A DNA stretch of 54,835 nt from DASUGM01 sp036274055 (GTDB lineage: Bacteria > Acidobacteriota > Vicinamibacteria > Vicinamibacterales > SCN-69-37): positions 1-54,835 of the forward strand of contig DASUGM010000260.1 of NCBI GenBank assembly GCA_036274055.1, written 5' to 3'. A program made the position numbers and the translations under genes. Position 1 is the stretch's first letter. Every line of letters begins with the position of its first letter. This document shows positions 34,581 to 43,087 of this stretch, in pieces. The notes beneath the pieces are model-generated. The model worked only from the letters and a program-made list of their open reading frames with translations, did no database searches and was not told the DNA's origin.

Positions 34581-35386
34581 CTCCGTCGCGCTGTCAGCAC
34601 CGGATCCGGATCGTGCAGCGTCAGCACCCACGCGCCGCCCGCCTCCGCGAATCGAAACCGCGCCGCGAACGATCCAATCGGATAGAACTCGTACGATCCC
34701 AGATGCAAGAGCGAGCGCTGCGTTCGCCCGGGCCGGATGATCGTCAGCACGCCTTTGCCGAGGCCGATCTCGAACTTCTCGTCGGCGCCGGGCCCCCAAG
34801 CGTAACTGCCGCTGAGTGTCTTCATCTCTTCTTCCGCCAGCGGCACGAGCGCAGGTTTCTCGTTGGCGTCGCCGAGCGCGGTCAGATAGTCAAGCACCGG
34901 CTTTGCCTGTGCGCCGCCGGCGGAAGCGTGCGACAGCAGCGTGATCCCGTGCGGCCCCCACGTCCGTTGCACCCCGGGTTGCGCGGCGACGAACGCCTTG
35001 ACGACGTCGAGCTGACCGAGCATCGTCGCCGAGAAGATTGACGGGCGCGCCCCTCTCGAGAGCAGGTACTCCGCGATCTCGCGGTTGCCGACGTGCGACG
35101 CGGCGCCGAGCGCGCTCTCCCAGTCGCCAAAGCCCCAGTCCCACGACGCCCGCGCCAGCGCCGGCTGGCGATCGACGAGCTCTTTGAGCCGCGCGATGTT
35201 GCCGTGCGAGACGCCGACGACCTCGCGGACGAGATCGGGGTCGTGAGTGGGAAACGAGGAGCTCAGTTTGCCCGAAGGTGTGGAGCCGGACGATGGGCCG
35301 CTGGACGCCGAGCCTTGAGCCGTGAGCCGTGAGCCAGCGAGGAGCGCCGGCGCAATCAACATTGCGCGACGAGTGATGTGTGCCAT
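34577..35386 (-). CDS. exported ankyrin-repeat protein
   Basis: The 269-residue protein starts with a Tat-like signal (MAHITRRAMLIAPALLAGS). Ankyrin-like helices follow (NIARLKELVDRQPALARAS, DWESALGAASHVGNREIAEYLLSRGARP, LGQLDVVKAFVAAQPGV), and then a beta-rich C terminus (SGSYAWGPGADEKFEIG, RFAEAGGAWVLTLHDPDPV). The signal/mature junction is encoded by four 7-base GAGCCNT repeats (35310-35337), so the repeat lies inside the reading frame. The stop overlaps the convergent regulator gene by 4 nt. The function is unknown. Confidence 0.75.
   Translation of the reverse strand: MAHITRRAMLIAPALLAGSRLTAQGSASSGPSSGSTPSGKLSSSFPTHDPDLVREVVGVSHGNIARLKELVDRQPALARASWDWGFGDWESALGAASHVGNREIAEYLLSRGARPSIFSATMLGQLDVVKAFVAAQPGVQRTWGPHGITLLSHASAGGAQAKPVLDYLTALGDANEKPALVPLAEEEMKTLSGSYAWGPGADEKFEIGLGKGVLTIIRPGRTQRSLLHLGSYEFYPIGSFAARFRFAEAGGAWVLTLHDPDPVLTARRS
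35310..35337. repeat. GAGCCGT heptamer array inside coding sequence
   Basis: Four 7-base units (GAGCCTT, GAGCCGT, GAGCCGT, GAGCCAG) inside the ankyrin protein gene, coding for the junction after the signal segment. Same unit family as 36907, 38383 and 49300, here in a reading frame. Confidence 0.7.
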
Positions 35387-35454
35387 GCCCGGAGCGTGTC
35401 CCGACGACGCGTCCGGAGCAATCGACAGCGTCTGAATTCGGGCTGAACAGCTGC

Positions 35455-36819
35455 TTAACGGGGACCGGGGTGTTTCGCGAGAGCGACCCCCGTCCCCGCC
35501 GAGCTGGCGTCCGCGGCCAGACAGTAGAGAAACCGCTGGCCGCGCAGGTAGATCTCGCCGTCGACCAGCGCCGGCGAGGCGTCGAAGCCATCGTCGAGCG
35601 TGTTGACGGCGAGCTTCTCGAATGTTGGCGCGTTCTTCAGGACCACCGTCGCGCCTTCGCGGCCCGGGATGTAGACCCGGCCCGCGGCGCCCACCGGCGA
35701 CGCGAAGACGTTGGGGACCTCCTCGAGCCGCATCAATTGATAGTGCGGCTTGCCAGTCGATGCGTCGAAAACGGACAGAACGCCGCTGTTGGTCTTGAAG
35801 AAATAGAGCAGGCCGTCGTAGAGCAGCGGCGAGGGCACGTACGGGGTGTCGCGGTCGAGCGTCCAGGCCACCGCCGGCGTGCCGGTGATGTCGCCTCTGG
35901 CCTCGGCGAGCTTGATCGCCTTCATGCTGTTGCCGCGGAAGCCGCTCGTCAGGATCACCAGGCCGTCGGCCGCCACCGGCGACGGAATCGGATTCATCGT
36001 CAGGCCGGCGCTGTGCCATACGACCTCGCCGGTCGCGAGGTCGTAGCTCTGAATCCTGTTCATGCCGCTGACAATCACCTGCGGCTTGCCGTTGACCTCG
36101 ACGACGAGCGGCGTCGCCCAGGTGTCGATCTCGTCGCGGGTCTTGCGCCACAACTCGTCGCCGCTGCGCTTGTCGAGCGCGACGATGAACGACTGGCCCT
36201 GATGATCCCAGGTGTGGACGAGGTAACGGCCGAACAACACCGGCGTCGTGCCTTCGCCGAAAGTGTTGCGCATCTTCTTGTCGCCGAGATCCTTCTGCCA
36301 CACCGGCTTGCCGGTCATGTCGTAGGCGTAGAGGCCGCGTGACTCGAAATTCGCGATCAGGTGTTCGCCGTCGGTCACGGCCGAGCTCGACGCGAATGTG
36401 CCGTTATCGGGATGGGTCGCCTCGTGCGGCGCCTCTTCGCGCGCGACATGTTGCCACGCGGTCTTTCCGCTCTTCCGATCGATCGCGATCACCGTGAACT
36501 TGTGGTTCACTCCTGGCAACGCCCGCCGGGTGCCGTCGGCCGACACCGCGGTCAACACGTAGACGCGATCGCCCCAGACGATCGGCGACGCCGAGCCGCG
36601 GCCGGGAATTTCGACCTTCCAGCGGACGTTCTTCGTCTCGCTCCATTCGATCGGCGGCGTCGCCGTGCGTGAGACGCCCGTCGCTTCGGGGCCGCGCCAT
36701 TGCGCCCAGTACCGCGCGGCGGGTGAGGCCTGCGCATCGGCAGCATTCTCCGGCTGAGCCCGGACGATCGTCAGGCCGGCCATCGCGCACACACCAATCG
36801 CCAGAATGGTCTTTCGCAT
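35455..36819 (-). CDS. secreted PQQ-binding-like beta-propeller protein
   Basis: The 454-residue protein has a signal peptide (MRKTILAIGVCAMAGLTIVRAQ) and repeated propeller blades of the PQQ/BamB type (VWGDRVYVLTAV, VIAIDRKSGKTAWQH, FIVALDKRSGDELW, SYDLATGEVVWHSAG, SVFDASTGKPHY). It begins AQWRGPEATGVS, a start common in planctomycete and acidobacterial PQQ-like proteins of unknown activity; the catalytic residues of quinoprotein dehydrogenases are not evident. The ATG at 36819 has AAGGG 8 nt ahead; a GTG at 36828 is in frame. Its last ~15 codons are written by the hairpin repeat at 35459-35498. It is divergent from the flavoenzyme gene. Confidence 0.85.
   Translation of the reverse strand: MRKTILAIGVCAMAGLTIVRAQPENAADAQASPAARYWAQWRGPEATGVSRTATPPIEWSETKNVRWKVEIPGRGSASPIVWGDRVYVLTAVSADGTRRALPGVNHKFTVIAIDRKSGKTAWQHVAREEAPHEATHPDNGTFASSSAVTDGEHLIANFESRGLYAYDMTGKPVWQKDLGDKKMRNTFGEGTTPVLFGRYLVHTWDHQGQSFIVALDKRSGDELWRKTRDEIDTWATPLVVEVNGKPQVIVSGMNRIQSYDLATGEVVWHSAGLTMNPIPSPVAADGLVILTSGFRGNSMKAIKLAEARGDITGTPAVAWTLDRDTPYVPSPLLYDGLLYFFKTNSGVLSVFDASTGKPHYQLMRLEEVPNVFASPVGAAGRVYIPGREGATVVLKNAPTFEKLAVNTLDDGFDASPALVDGEIYLRGQRFLYCLAADASSAGTGVALAKHPGPR
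35459..35498. repeat. GGGGAC hairpin repeat at 3' end of PQQ-like gene
   Basis: CGGGGAC (35459-35465) pairs with GTCCCCG (35492-35498), and inner GGGGT with ACCCC after one C-C mismatch, around a TTCGCGAGA-type loop. The same element, longer, lies at 53896-53936 in the 3' end of hisD in the same orientation relative to the gene. Confidence 0.75.
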
Positions 36820-36844
36820 TGTGTTCACCCTTACGACGTAGACC

Positions 36845-36872
36845 GGCTTACGGCTTACGGCTTACGGCTTAC
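36845..36872. repeat. GGCTTAC heptamer array in divergent promoter region
   Basis: Four perfect 7-base GGCTTAC units between the divergent PQQ-like and flavoenzyme genes. A shorter GAGCCCT pair follows at 36907-36920. This is the only such array seen between two 5' ends; its effect on either promoter is unknown. Confidence 0.8.
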
Positions 36873-36948
36873 AGCTCGGCATCACCGAATCATGACCGAT
36901 GAGGCCTGAGCCCTGAGCCTAAAATGTCTTTTTCCCGAGGGGTTCACG

Positions 36949-38310
36949 ATGTCCTTAATTGCGAGCGCAGTCAAAGACCTGAGTCCGATGTTTGCCGGTC
37001 GGCTGATCCAGCCGAACGATGCTCCCTACAACGACGCGCGTCTCATCCATAACGGGATGATCGACAAGCGCCCGGCGCTGATCGCGCAGTGCCGCGGTAC
37101 GGCCGACATCAGCGACGCGATCAAGCTGGCGAAGTCGCTCGGCCTCGAGATCGCGGTCCGCGGCGGCGGCCACAACGTCGGCGGCCGCGCCACCGTCGAA
37201 GGCGGCCTGATGATCGACCTGTCGCTGATGCGCGGTGTGCACGTCGATCCGGCGCACAAGATCGCCTGGGCCGACGGCGGGACGCTGTGGAAGGACTTCA
37301 ACCGCGAGACCCAGCAGTTCGGCCTCGCCACCACCGGCGGCGTCGTCTCGAGCACCGGTGTCGCCGGTCTGACGCTTGGCGGCGGGTTCGGCTGGCTGAT
37401 GCCGAAGTACGGGATGGCGCTCGACAACCTGCGTGCAGTGAAGCTGGTCCTCGCCGACGGTTCGGTCACGCGCGCGACCCGGGACGATCATTCCGATCTG
37501 TTCTGGGCGGTTCGCGGCGGCGGCGGCAATTTCGGTGTCGCCGCATCGTTCGAGTTCGACCTGCACGACGTCGGCCCGATGGTCTTCGGCGGGCTCGTGG
37601 CTCATCCAATCGACCGCGCGAAGGACGTGCTGAAGTTCTTCCGCGATCACACCCAGACGCTCAGCGACGACGTGTTCATGGTCGCGGCGCTGATTACCGC
37701 GCCGGACGGCCACAAGGCGATCGGCCTTGCCGCGGTGCATTGCGGCTCCCTCGCCGACGGCGAAAAGGCGCTGAAACCGGTAAAGGGCTTCGGCTCGCCG
37801 GTGCTCGACGTCATGGGGCCGATGCCGTACAACGCCGCCAACATGATGCTCGACGAGAGCTTCCCGAAGGGCGGGCGCTGCTACTGGAAATCGAACTTCA
37901 TGCCGACGCTGTCCGACGCCGCGATCGACACGCTCGTCGATCAGTTCATGCGAAATCCCTCGCCGCTCTGCGGCATCGTCCTGGAGTACTTCCACGGCGC
38001 GGCGACGCGCGTGCCGGTCGACGCCACCGCCTACGCGCTGCGCGACCAGGGCTTCAATGTCCTGATCAACTCGCAGTGGCTCGACAAGGCCGACGACGCC
38101 AAAGGCACGGCGTGGTGCCAGGGCACGCACCAGTCGCTGCAGCCCTTCGTCGGCGCGCGGCGCTACATGAACTACTACTCCGACGACGACATGACCGACG
38201 CGGGCGTGTCGTCAGCCTACGGGCCGAACCTGCCACGGCTGCGGCAGATCAAGCGCAAGTACGATCCGGACAACGTGTTTCATCTCAACGTGAACATCAC
38301 GCCTCAATAG
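36949..38310 (+). CDS. FAD-binding oxidoreductase, berberine-bridge enzyme type
   Basis: This 453-residue flavoprotein has the PCMH FAD fold: IAVRGGGHNVGGRATVEGGL, with His75 as the expected covalent 8-alpha FAD ligand, GVAGLTLGGGFGWLMPKYG and FWAVRGGGGNFGVA. The C-terminal BBE segment is present (AYGPNLPRLRQIKRKYDPDN). No signal peptide is seen. Members oxidise alcohols, sugars or amines; the substrate here is unknown. GAGGGG lies 8 nt before the ATG. The upstream neighbour is divergent. Confidence 0.93.
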   Translation: MSLIASAVKDLSPMFAGRLIQPNDAPYNDARLIHNGMIDKRPALIAQCRGTADISDAIKLAKSLGLEIAVRGGGHNVGGRATVEGGLMIDLSLMRGVHVDPAHKIAWADGGTLWKDFNRETQQFGLATTGGVVSSTGVAGLTLGGGFGWLMPKYGMALDNLRAVKLVLADGSVTRATRDDHSDLFWAVRGGGGNFGVAASFEFDLHDVGPMVFGGLVAHPIDRAKDVLKFFRDHTQTLSDDVFMVAALITAPDGHKAIGLAAVHCGSLADGEKALKPVKGFGSPVLDVMGPMPYNAANMMLDESFPKGGRCYWKSNFMPTLSDAAIDTLVDQFMRNPSPLCGIVLEYFHGAATRVPVDATAYALRDQGFNVLINSQWLDKADDAKGTAWCQGTHQSLQPFVGARRYMNYYSDDDMTDAGVSSAYGPNLPRLRQIKRKYDPDNVFHLNVNITPQ

Positions 38311-38315
38311 CGTCC

Positions 38316-38405
38316 GTGCGCCGGTGCGCCGGTGCGCCGGTGCGCCGGTGCGCCGATGCGCCGCAAGCAGGTCTTGAACACCGAGCCATGAGCCATGAGC
38401 CTTGA
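38316..38405. repeat. GTGCGCCG octamer array followed by GAGCCAT heptamers
   Basis: Five to six 8-base GTGCGCCG units (38316-38363), then after a short gap GAGCCAT/GAGCCTT units (38383-38405). The heptamer part supplies the ATG at 38395 and the first codons (MSLEP) of the MocA-like gene. Confidence 0.8.
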
Positions 38406-38967
38406 GCCCATAGGGATCGTCCCGGCCGCGGGCCGGGGAGCCAGATTCGGCGGCGCGAAGATGCTTGCGCTCGTCCGCGGGGAGCCGATGCTGGCGCATC
38501 CGATCCGCGCGCTGCTCGACGGCGGTGTCCATCGCGTCATCGTCGTCGTCTCGGCGGCGCTGGGAGATATCCCGGCGATCGCCGAGCTGGGCTGGCCCGG
38601 CGTCACAGCGGCGATCAATACCGATCCGGATCGGGGGATGTTTTCGTCGATTCAGATCGGGATCGCCGCGGCCGACGGCGAGCCGATCGTCGTCCTGCCC
38701 GGCGATATGCCGTACGTGCAGCCGGCGACGGTCACCCGGCTGCTGGCGGAGTTCGCGCATGCGCCGGGGGCGGTGGCGCCGCAGTACCACGGCAAGCACG
38801 GACATCCGCTGGCGTTGCCCGCCCGGGCCCGACATGCGATCCTGCAGGCGGAGGCGGCCGCCCGCCTCGACGACGTCCTCGCCAGTTCAGGGTTTCCGCG
38901 CCGGTTTTTCGACGTGGACGATCCCGGCGTAACCCGCGACGTTGATGTCATCGGAGACTTGCGCTGA
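38395..38967 (+). CDS. MobA/MocA-like molybdenum cofactor nucleotidyltransferase
   Basis: The 190-residue protein has the nucleotidyltransferase signature GIVPAAGRGARFGGAKML, then VIVVVSAALGDI and VVLPGDMPYVQPATV, as in MocA (CTP:molybdopterin cytidylyltransferase) and related MobA-like proteins. It would attach a nucleotide to the Mo cofactor in the cytoplasm. It directly precedes and overlaps an XdhC-like gene, which supports a role in maturing xanthine oxidase-type enzymes such as the one at 22.6-25.5 kb. Its start codon is part of a GAGCCAT repeat; an alternative ATG at 38388 is out of frame. Confidence 0.85.
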   Translation: MSLEPIGIVPAAGRGARFGGAKMLALVRGEPMLAHPIRALLDGGVHRVIVVVSAALGDIPAIAELGWPGVTAAINTDPDRGMFSSIQIGIAAADGEPIVVLPGDMPYVQPATVTRLLAEFAHAPGAVAPQYHGKHGHPLALPARARHAILQAEAAARLDDVLASSGFPRRFFDVDDPGVTRDVDVIGDLR

Positions 38968-40061
38968 CCGGATCGCTCTACGCACGCCTGCGAGAATTGC
39001 GCCACGAAGGCCGCCCCGTCGCGGTCGCGACCGTCGTTCGTACGCACGGCAGCACGCCACAGGTCGTCGGCGCGAAGATGATCGTCGCCGACGACGACCG
39101 CGGCCGCGTGGCCGGCACGCTCGGCGGCGGCTGCGTCGAAGCCGACGCGATTCTCGCCGCGCGCGAGATCATCGGCGCCGGCGGCCGATCGCTGCGCGCC
39201 TACGAGCTGACCGAGGATCTGGCCTGGAATACCGGGCTCGTGTGCGGCGGAACGATGTGGATTCTGGCCGAGCGCGCCGAAGACGCGCTCGCGTGCGGCG
39301 GCGTCGCGGCGCTCGACGAAGCGGTGCGCGCCGCCACCGGCGGACCGCCAGTGGCATTTGTGACCCTCCTTCGTCGAGAACGACGGACCCTCGACTTCGG
39401 CGGGCGAGCCCTGGTTCATGCTGACGGCAGCATGATCGGCACGCTGGGCGACGCGGCGCTCGACGCGCGTGCGTCGGCGTCGGCGGTCGAGCAGATGCGC
39501 CACGGCACGCCGCGGCTGATTTCGATCGATGACGCCCAGGATGTGCTGATCGATCCGATCGTCAGCCGGCCGCGGCTGGTGATCGCCGGCGGCGGGCATG
39601 TCGCGCGCGCGATTGCGAAGCAGGCGCAGCTCGTCGACTTCGACGTGACCATTCTCGAGGATCGTCCTGAGTTCAGCGATCCGTCGCGCTTCGATGGCGC
39701 CGACGTCGTCGCCGGCGACGTCCCGTCGTCAATCGCGTCGTACGATTTCGGCTGGAACAGCTGGCTGGTGATCGCGACGCGCGGCCACAAGCTCGACGCC
39801 GACTGCGTGCTGGCCGCCGCGAAAACCAGCGTCCGGTATATCGGCCTGCTTGGCAGCCGCCGCAAGACGGTCCTCATCAACGAAATGCTGAAAGAACAGG
39901 GCATATCGAACGATCGGATCACGGCCATCCACGCGCCGGTTGGGCTGGACCTCGGGGGGCGGACGCCGGCTGAGATCGCCCTCGCGGTTCTTGCGGAGAT
40001 CACTCAACAGCGCTACTCGGGCACAGGGCGGTCGCTTTCGGATCCAGGCACTCGGCGTTAG
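38964..40061 (+). CDS. XdhC/CoxI family maturation protein
   Basis: The 365-residue protein has an N-terminal XdhC/CoxI domain (AVATVVRTHGSTPQVVGAKM, AGTLGGGCVEADAI, NTGLVCGGTMWIL) and a C-terminal Rossmann-like domain (LVIAGGGHVARAIAKQA, GLLGSRRKTVLINEML). XdhC proteins bind and protect the Mo cofactor and assist its sulfuration and insertion. The family N terminus corresponds to LTGSLYARLRELRHEGRPVA, which has no ATG, GTG or TTG ahead; the CTG at 38964 has GGAG 7 nt upstream and overlaps the MocA stop as CTGA. A TTG at 38997 would cut 11 residues. The last codons lie in a GC-rich repeat. Confidence 0.88.
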   Translation: MTGSLYARLRELRHEGRPVAVATVVRTHGSTPQVVGAKMIVADDDRGRVAGTLGGGCVEADAILAAREIIGAGGRSLRAYELTEDLAWNTGLVCGGTMWILAERAEDALACGGVAALDEAVRAATGGPPVAFVTLLRRERRTLDFGGRALVHADGSMIGTLGDAALDARASASAVEQMRHGTPRLISIDDAQDVLIDPIVSRPRLVIAGGGHVARAIAKQAQLVDFDVTILEDRPEFSDPSRFDGADVVAGDVPSSIASYDFGWNSWLVIATRGHKLDADCVLAAAKTSVRYIGLLGSRRKTVLINEMLKEQGISNDRITAIHAPVGLDLGGRTPAEIALAVLAEITQQRYSGTGRSLSDPGTRR

Positions 40062-40131
40062 GCCCTGGGCCCTGGCTGGTTCTCAGAGCTGAGCACGCTG
40101 CCAGGGCCCAACGCCTAGCGCCCAGGGCCTG
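40047..40131. repeat. inverted GGGCCCTGG-type repeat
   Basis: Left arm ~40053-40078 (including the XdhC stop) and right arm ~40099-40131 form GC-rich inverted copies (AGGCCCTGGGC and GGGCCCTGG units). It sits between the XdhC-like gene and permease 6 on the same strand. Confidence 0.6.
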
Positions 40132-40176
40132 ACATGAACACCCGCCGGGCTGGGCTCGTCTATCGATGAAGCGACC

Positions 40177-42630
40177 ATGCTGACCGATATCCGCCTCGCG
40201 ATTCGTTTGTTGTTCAAGGATCGAAGTTTCGCGCTGACCGCGCTGTTGACGCTGGCGGTGACGATTGGCGCCAACACCGCGATTTTCAGCATCGTCCGCT
40301 CGGTGCTGCTGAAGCCGCTGCCGGTGCCCGACGCGGACCGGATCGTCATGGTCTACAACTCGTATCCGAACGCGGGCGCGCCCAAGGCGGAGGCGGCGGT
40401 GCCGGATTACTTCGATCGCCTCGAGGCGATGGACGTGTTCGAAGAGCAGGCGATGTTCCGGCGACAGGGCATGACGCTCGGCGCCGAGAACGGCGCCGAG
40501 CGGCTCAACGCGCTGTTTGCGACGCCGTCGTTCTACCGGCTGGCGCGGGTCGCGCCGCAGCAGGGCCGGATCTTCACCGACGCCGAGGGCGAAGAAGGCA
40601 AAGACAAGTCGGTGATGTTGTCGCACGGCGCATGGCAGCGTCGCTTCGGCGGCAACGCCGGCATCATCGGCCAGCCGCTCAAGCTCAACGGCCAGCAGTA
40701 CACCGTCGTCGGCATCCTGCCGAAAGATTTCACGTTCCTGTGGAACGACATCGAGCTGTACCTGCCGCTGTCGTTCACCGCAAAGCAGAAAGCCGACGAC
40801 AGCCGGCACAGCAACAACTATCAGTACATCGGCCGGCTCAAACCGGGGGCGACGCTCGAGCGCGCCCAACAGGAGATCGACGCGATCCGCGCCCGCAACG
40901 ATCAGCGCTTTCCGGAGTTCCGCCAGATCTTGAAAGACGCGGGTTTCACGAATCACGCGGTGTGGCTGCAGGACGAGATCGTCGGCGAGGTCAAGCCGAT
41001 CCTCTACCTGCTCTGGGGCGGCGTGCTGTTCGTGCTCCTGATCGGCTGCGTCAACATCGCGAATCTGGTGGTCGTGCGCTCGACCGCGCGCGGCCGCGAG
41101 ATGGCGACCCGCCATGCGATCGGCGCCAACCTCGGCCGCCTCAGCCGCCAGCTGCTGACCGAGACGACGATCCTCGCGCTGCTGGGCGGCGCGCTGGGCG
41201 TCCTACTGGGCTGGGAACTGCTGCGATCGATGACCGCGTTGCGGATCGATCTGCTGCCGCGCGGTTACGAGATCGGCATGGATCCCGCGACCGTCGCCGT
41301 GGTGATGGCGCTGGCGCTCGGCGTCGGGCTGCTGATCGGGCTGGTGCCGGTGGCGCGGCTCTACGGGATGAACCTCAACTCCGCGCTGCGCGAAGAAGGC
41401 CGCGGCGGCACGATCGGCCGCGGCACGACCTTCCTCCGTCGCGGCCTCGCCACCGCGCAGGTCGCGATCGCGCTGGTGCTGCTCGTCGGCGCCGGTTTGA
41501 TGCTGGCGAGCTTCCGTCAGATCCTCAAGCTCGATCCCGGTTTCCAGCCGGAGGACGTGATCACCGCGTCGGTGACGCTGCCGGCGTCGAAGTACGGTGA
41601 GGACAAGGCGATCGTCGCGTTTCTCACCCGCGCCACCGAAGCGCTGAAGGGCTTGCCCGGCGTCGAACGAGCCGCGTTCTCCTCGTCGGTGCCGTTCAGC
41701 GGCGACTTCAGCAGCAGCGTCATCCTCGCCGAGGGCTACCAGATGAAGCCGGGCGAGTCGCTGATCTCCCCGATGCAGACGTCGGTGACGCCGGGCTACT
41801 TCGAAGCCATGGGCATCAGATTGGTCAAGGGCCGCTTCTTCGACGATCGCGATCACGCCGCGGCGCCGAAGACGGTCATCGTCGACGAACGGCTGGTGGC
41901 GAAGTTCTGGCCGGGCCAGGATCCGATCGGCCGCAGGCTGTACCAGCCGGGCAGCGCGAAGGACATCCTGGCGATCACGCCCGACACCAAGTTCTACACC
42001 GTCGTCGGCGTCGTCGGCGAAGTGCAGATCGCCGATCCGGGCGGCCGCATACCGGTCGGCGCCTACTACTATTCGCTGGTTCAGCAGCCGGAGCGCGGCA
42101 CCTTCGTGGTCGCCAAAGCGAAGCGCGACGGCGACAGCGTCGTCGGCGATGTGCGGCGGGCAATCGCGACCATCGATCCCGAGCTGCCGGTGTACGGATC
42201 GCTGTCGATGACGAAGAGGCTGGAGCAGGGCTTCGTCGGCCGGCGCGTCCCGATGTTCGTGGCGATGGCGTTCGCCGTCGTCGCGCTGCTGCTCTCGGCG
42301 ATCGGGATCTACGGCGTGCTCGCTTACGGCGTCTCGCAGCGGCGCAAGGAAATCGGCATCCGCCTCGCGCTCGGCAGCTCGACCCGTGACGTCTTCGGCC
42401 TCGTTCTTGGCGAAGGCGCGAAGATCGTCGCTATCGGGCTCGCCGTCGGTTTAGTCGGCGCGTACTTCGTCGGCCGGGCGATGGCAACGCAGTTGTTCCA
42501 GACCTCGCCGCTCGATCCGCGGGTGCTCGGCGGCGTCGTCGGGATCCTGGCGCTGGTCGCGGTGATCGCGATGCTGGTGCCGGCACGCAGGGCCGCGCGC
42601 GTCAGCCCGGTCGTCGCGTTGAATGAATAG
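40177..42630 (+). CDS. ADOP/MacB-like FtsX permease 6 (orphan)
   Basis: This 817-residue permease lacks the cytoplasmic prefix domain and starts close to the first helix (FALTALLTLAVTIGANTAIFSIV). A periplasmic MacB domain (YTVVGILPKDFTFLWND), central helices (ILYLLWGGVLFVLLIGCVN), a second periplasmic domain (PGYFEAMGIRLVKGRFF) and three C-terminal helices ending in VPARRAARVSPVVALNE follow. No padR or ATPase gene is adjacent and no inverted repeat was seen ahead of the start. Confidence 0.9.
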   Translation: MLTDIRLAIRLLFKDRSFALTALLTLAVTIGANTAIFSIVRSVLLKPLPVPDADRIVMVYNSYPNAGAPKAEAAVPDYFDRLEAMDVFEEQAMFRRQGMTLGAENGAERLNALFATPSFYRLARVAPQQGRIFTDAEGEEGKDKSVMLSHGAWQRRFGGNAGIIGQPLKLNGQQYTVVGILPKDFTFLWNDIELYLPLSFTAKQKADDSRHSNNYQYIGRLKPGATLERAQQEIDAIRARNDQRFPEFRQILKDAGFTNHAVWLQDEIVGEVKPILYLLWGGVLFVLLIGCVNIANLVVVRSTARGREMATRHAIGANLGRLSRQLLTETTILALLGGALGVLLGWELLRSMTALRIDLLPRGYEIGMDPATVAVVMALALGVGLLIGLVPVARLYGMNLNSALREEGRGGTIGRGTTFLRRGLATAQVAIALVLLVGAGLMLASFRQILKLDPGFQPEDVITASVTLPASKYGEDKAIVAFLTRATEALKGLPGVERAAFSSSVPFSGDFSSSVILAEGYQMKPGESLISPMQTSVTPGYFEAMGIRLVKGRFFDDRDHAAAPKTVIVDERLVAKFWPGQDPIGRRLYQPGSAKDILAITPDTKFYTVVGVVGEVQIADPGGRIPVGAYYYSLVQQPERGTFVVAKAKRDGDSVVGDVRRAIATIDPELPVYGSLSMTKRLEQGFVGRRVPMFVAMAFAVVALLLSAIGIYGVLAYGVSQRRKEIGIRLALGSSTRDVFGLVLGEGAKIVAIGLAVGLVGAYFVGRAMATQLFQTSPLDPRVLGGVVGILALVAVIAMLVPARRAARVSPVVALNE

Positions 42631-42645
42631 CGCGATGACGGGGTC

Positions 42646-42672
42646 GTCTTGGGTCTTGGGTCTTGGGTCTTG
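42646..42672. repeat. CTTGGGT heptamer array between convergent genes
   Basis: About four 7-base GTCTTGG units in the 52-nt gap between the permease 6 and vapC stops. Same unit, same orientation as the array at 22546 and the complement of the array at 43405. Confidence 0.75.
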
Positions 42673-42682
42673 AGGCGCGAGC

Positions 42683-43087
42683 TCAGATCGCCAGCGTGGC
42701 GCCGCCGAGCGTCAGGTGCCGGTCGCTGGACCAGCAGATCGAGATCTTTTTCGAAGCCATGACGGCGAGCCCGTGCGCGTCGGCGAGCGTCAGACGCTGG
42801 TCGCCGTACTTGCGCACAAGGTCGGCCGAGCGGTGGAGCGAATCGGTGTCAAACGCGACGACCGTCAGGACGCTGAGGCTGTCGATGAAATTGAGAAACT
42901 CGATGGCGCGACGCTGATCGTAGCGCCGTAGAAACCAGCCGTGTCCTTCGGCGATGACCAGCGCCGAGGTCGACAGTTTCGGGGGATCGGAAAACAGTCG
43001 GCGAAAGTGCGGGTGGTGGCTGTCGGATCGATCGAGGAACGCGATCAGCGCCGCGGTGTCGACATAGGCCTCAGTCTTTCGTGCCAT
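42683..43087 (-). CDS. vapC: PIN-domain toxin (VapC family)
   Basis: The 134-residue PIN-domain ribonuclease has the four acidic metal ligands in order: Asp10 (AYVDTAALIAFLDRS), Glu47 (ALVIAEGHG), Asp103 (LTLADAHGLAV) and Asp122 (SSDRHL). VapC toxins cleave specific tRNA or rRNA until bound by the antitoxin. The ATG at 43087 lies inside the antitoxin gene (17-nt overlap), the usual vapBC layout. Length is normal. Confidence 0.92.
   Translation of the reverse strand: MARKTEAYVDTAALIAFLDRSDSHHPHFRRLFSDPPKLSTSALVIAEGHGWFLRRYDQRRAIEFLNFIDSLSVLTVVAFDTDSLHRSADLVRKYGDQRLTLADAHGLAVMASKKISICWSSDRHLTLGGATLAI

Noticed and set aside
34577..36301. One long 574-codon gene covering the ankyrin gene and part of the PQQ-like gene
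   Set aside because: The upstream part overlaps the PQQ-like gene in another frame; the real start with a Tat-like signal is at 35386.
36955..38130. 391-codon open frame opposite the flavoenzyme
   Set aside because: Antisense shadow, no domain; the plus-strand gene has clear FAD motifs.
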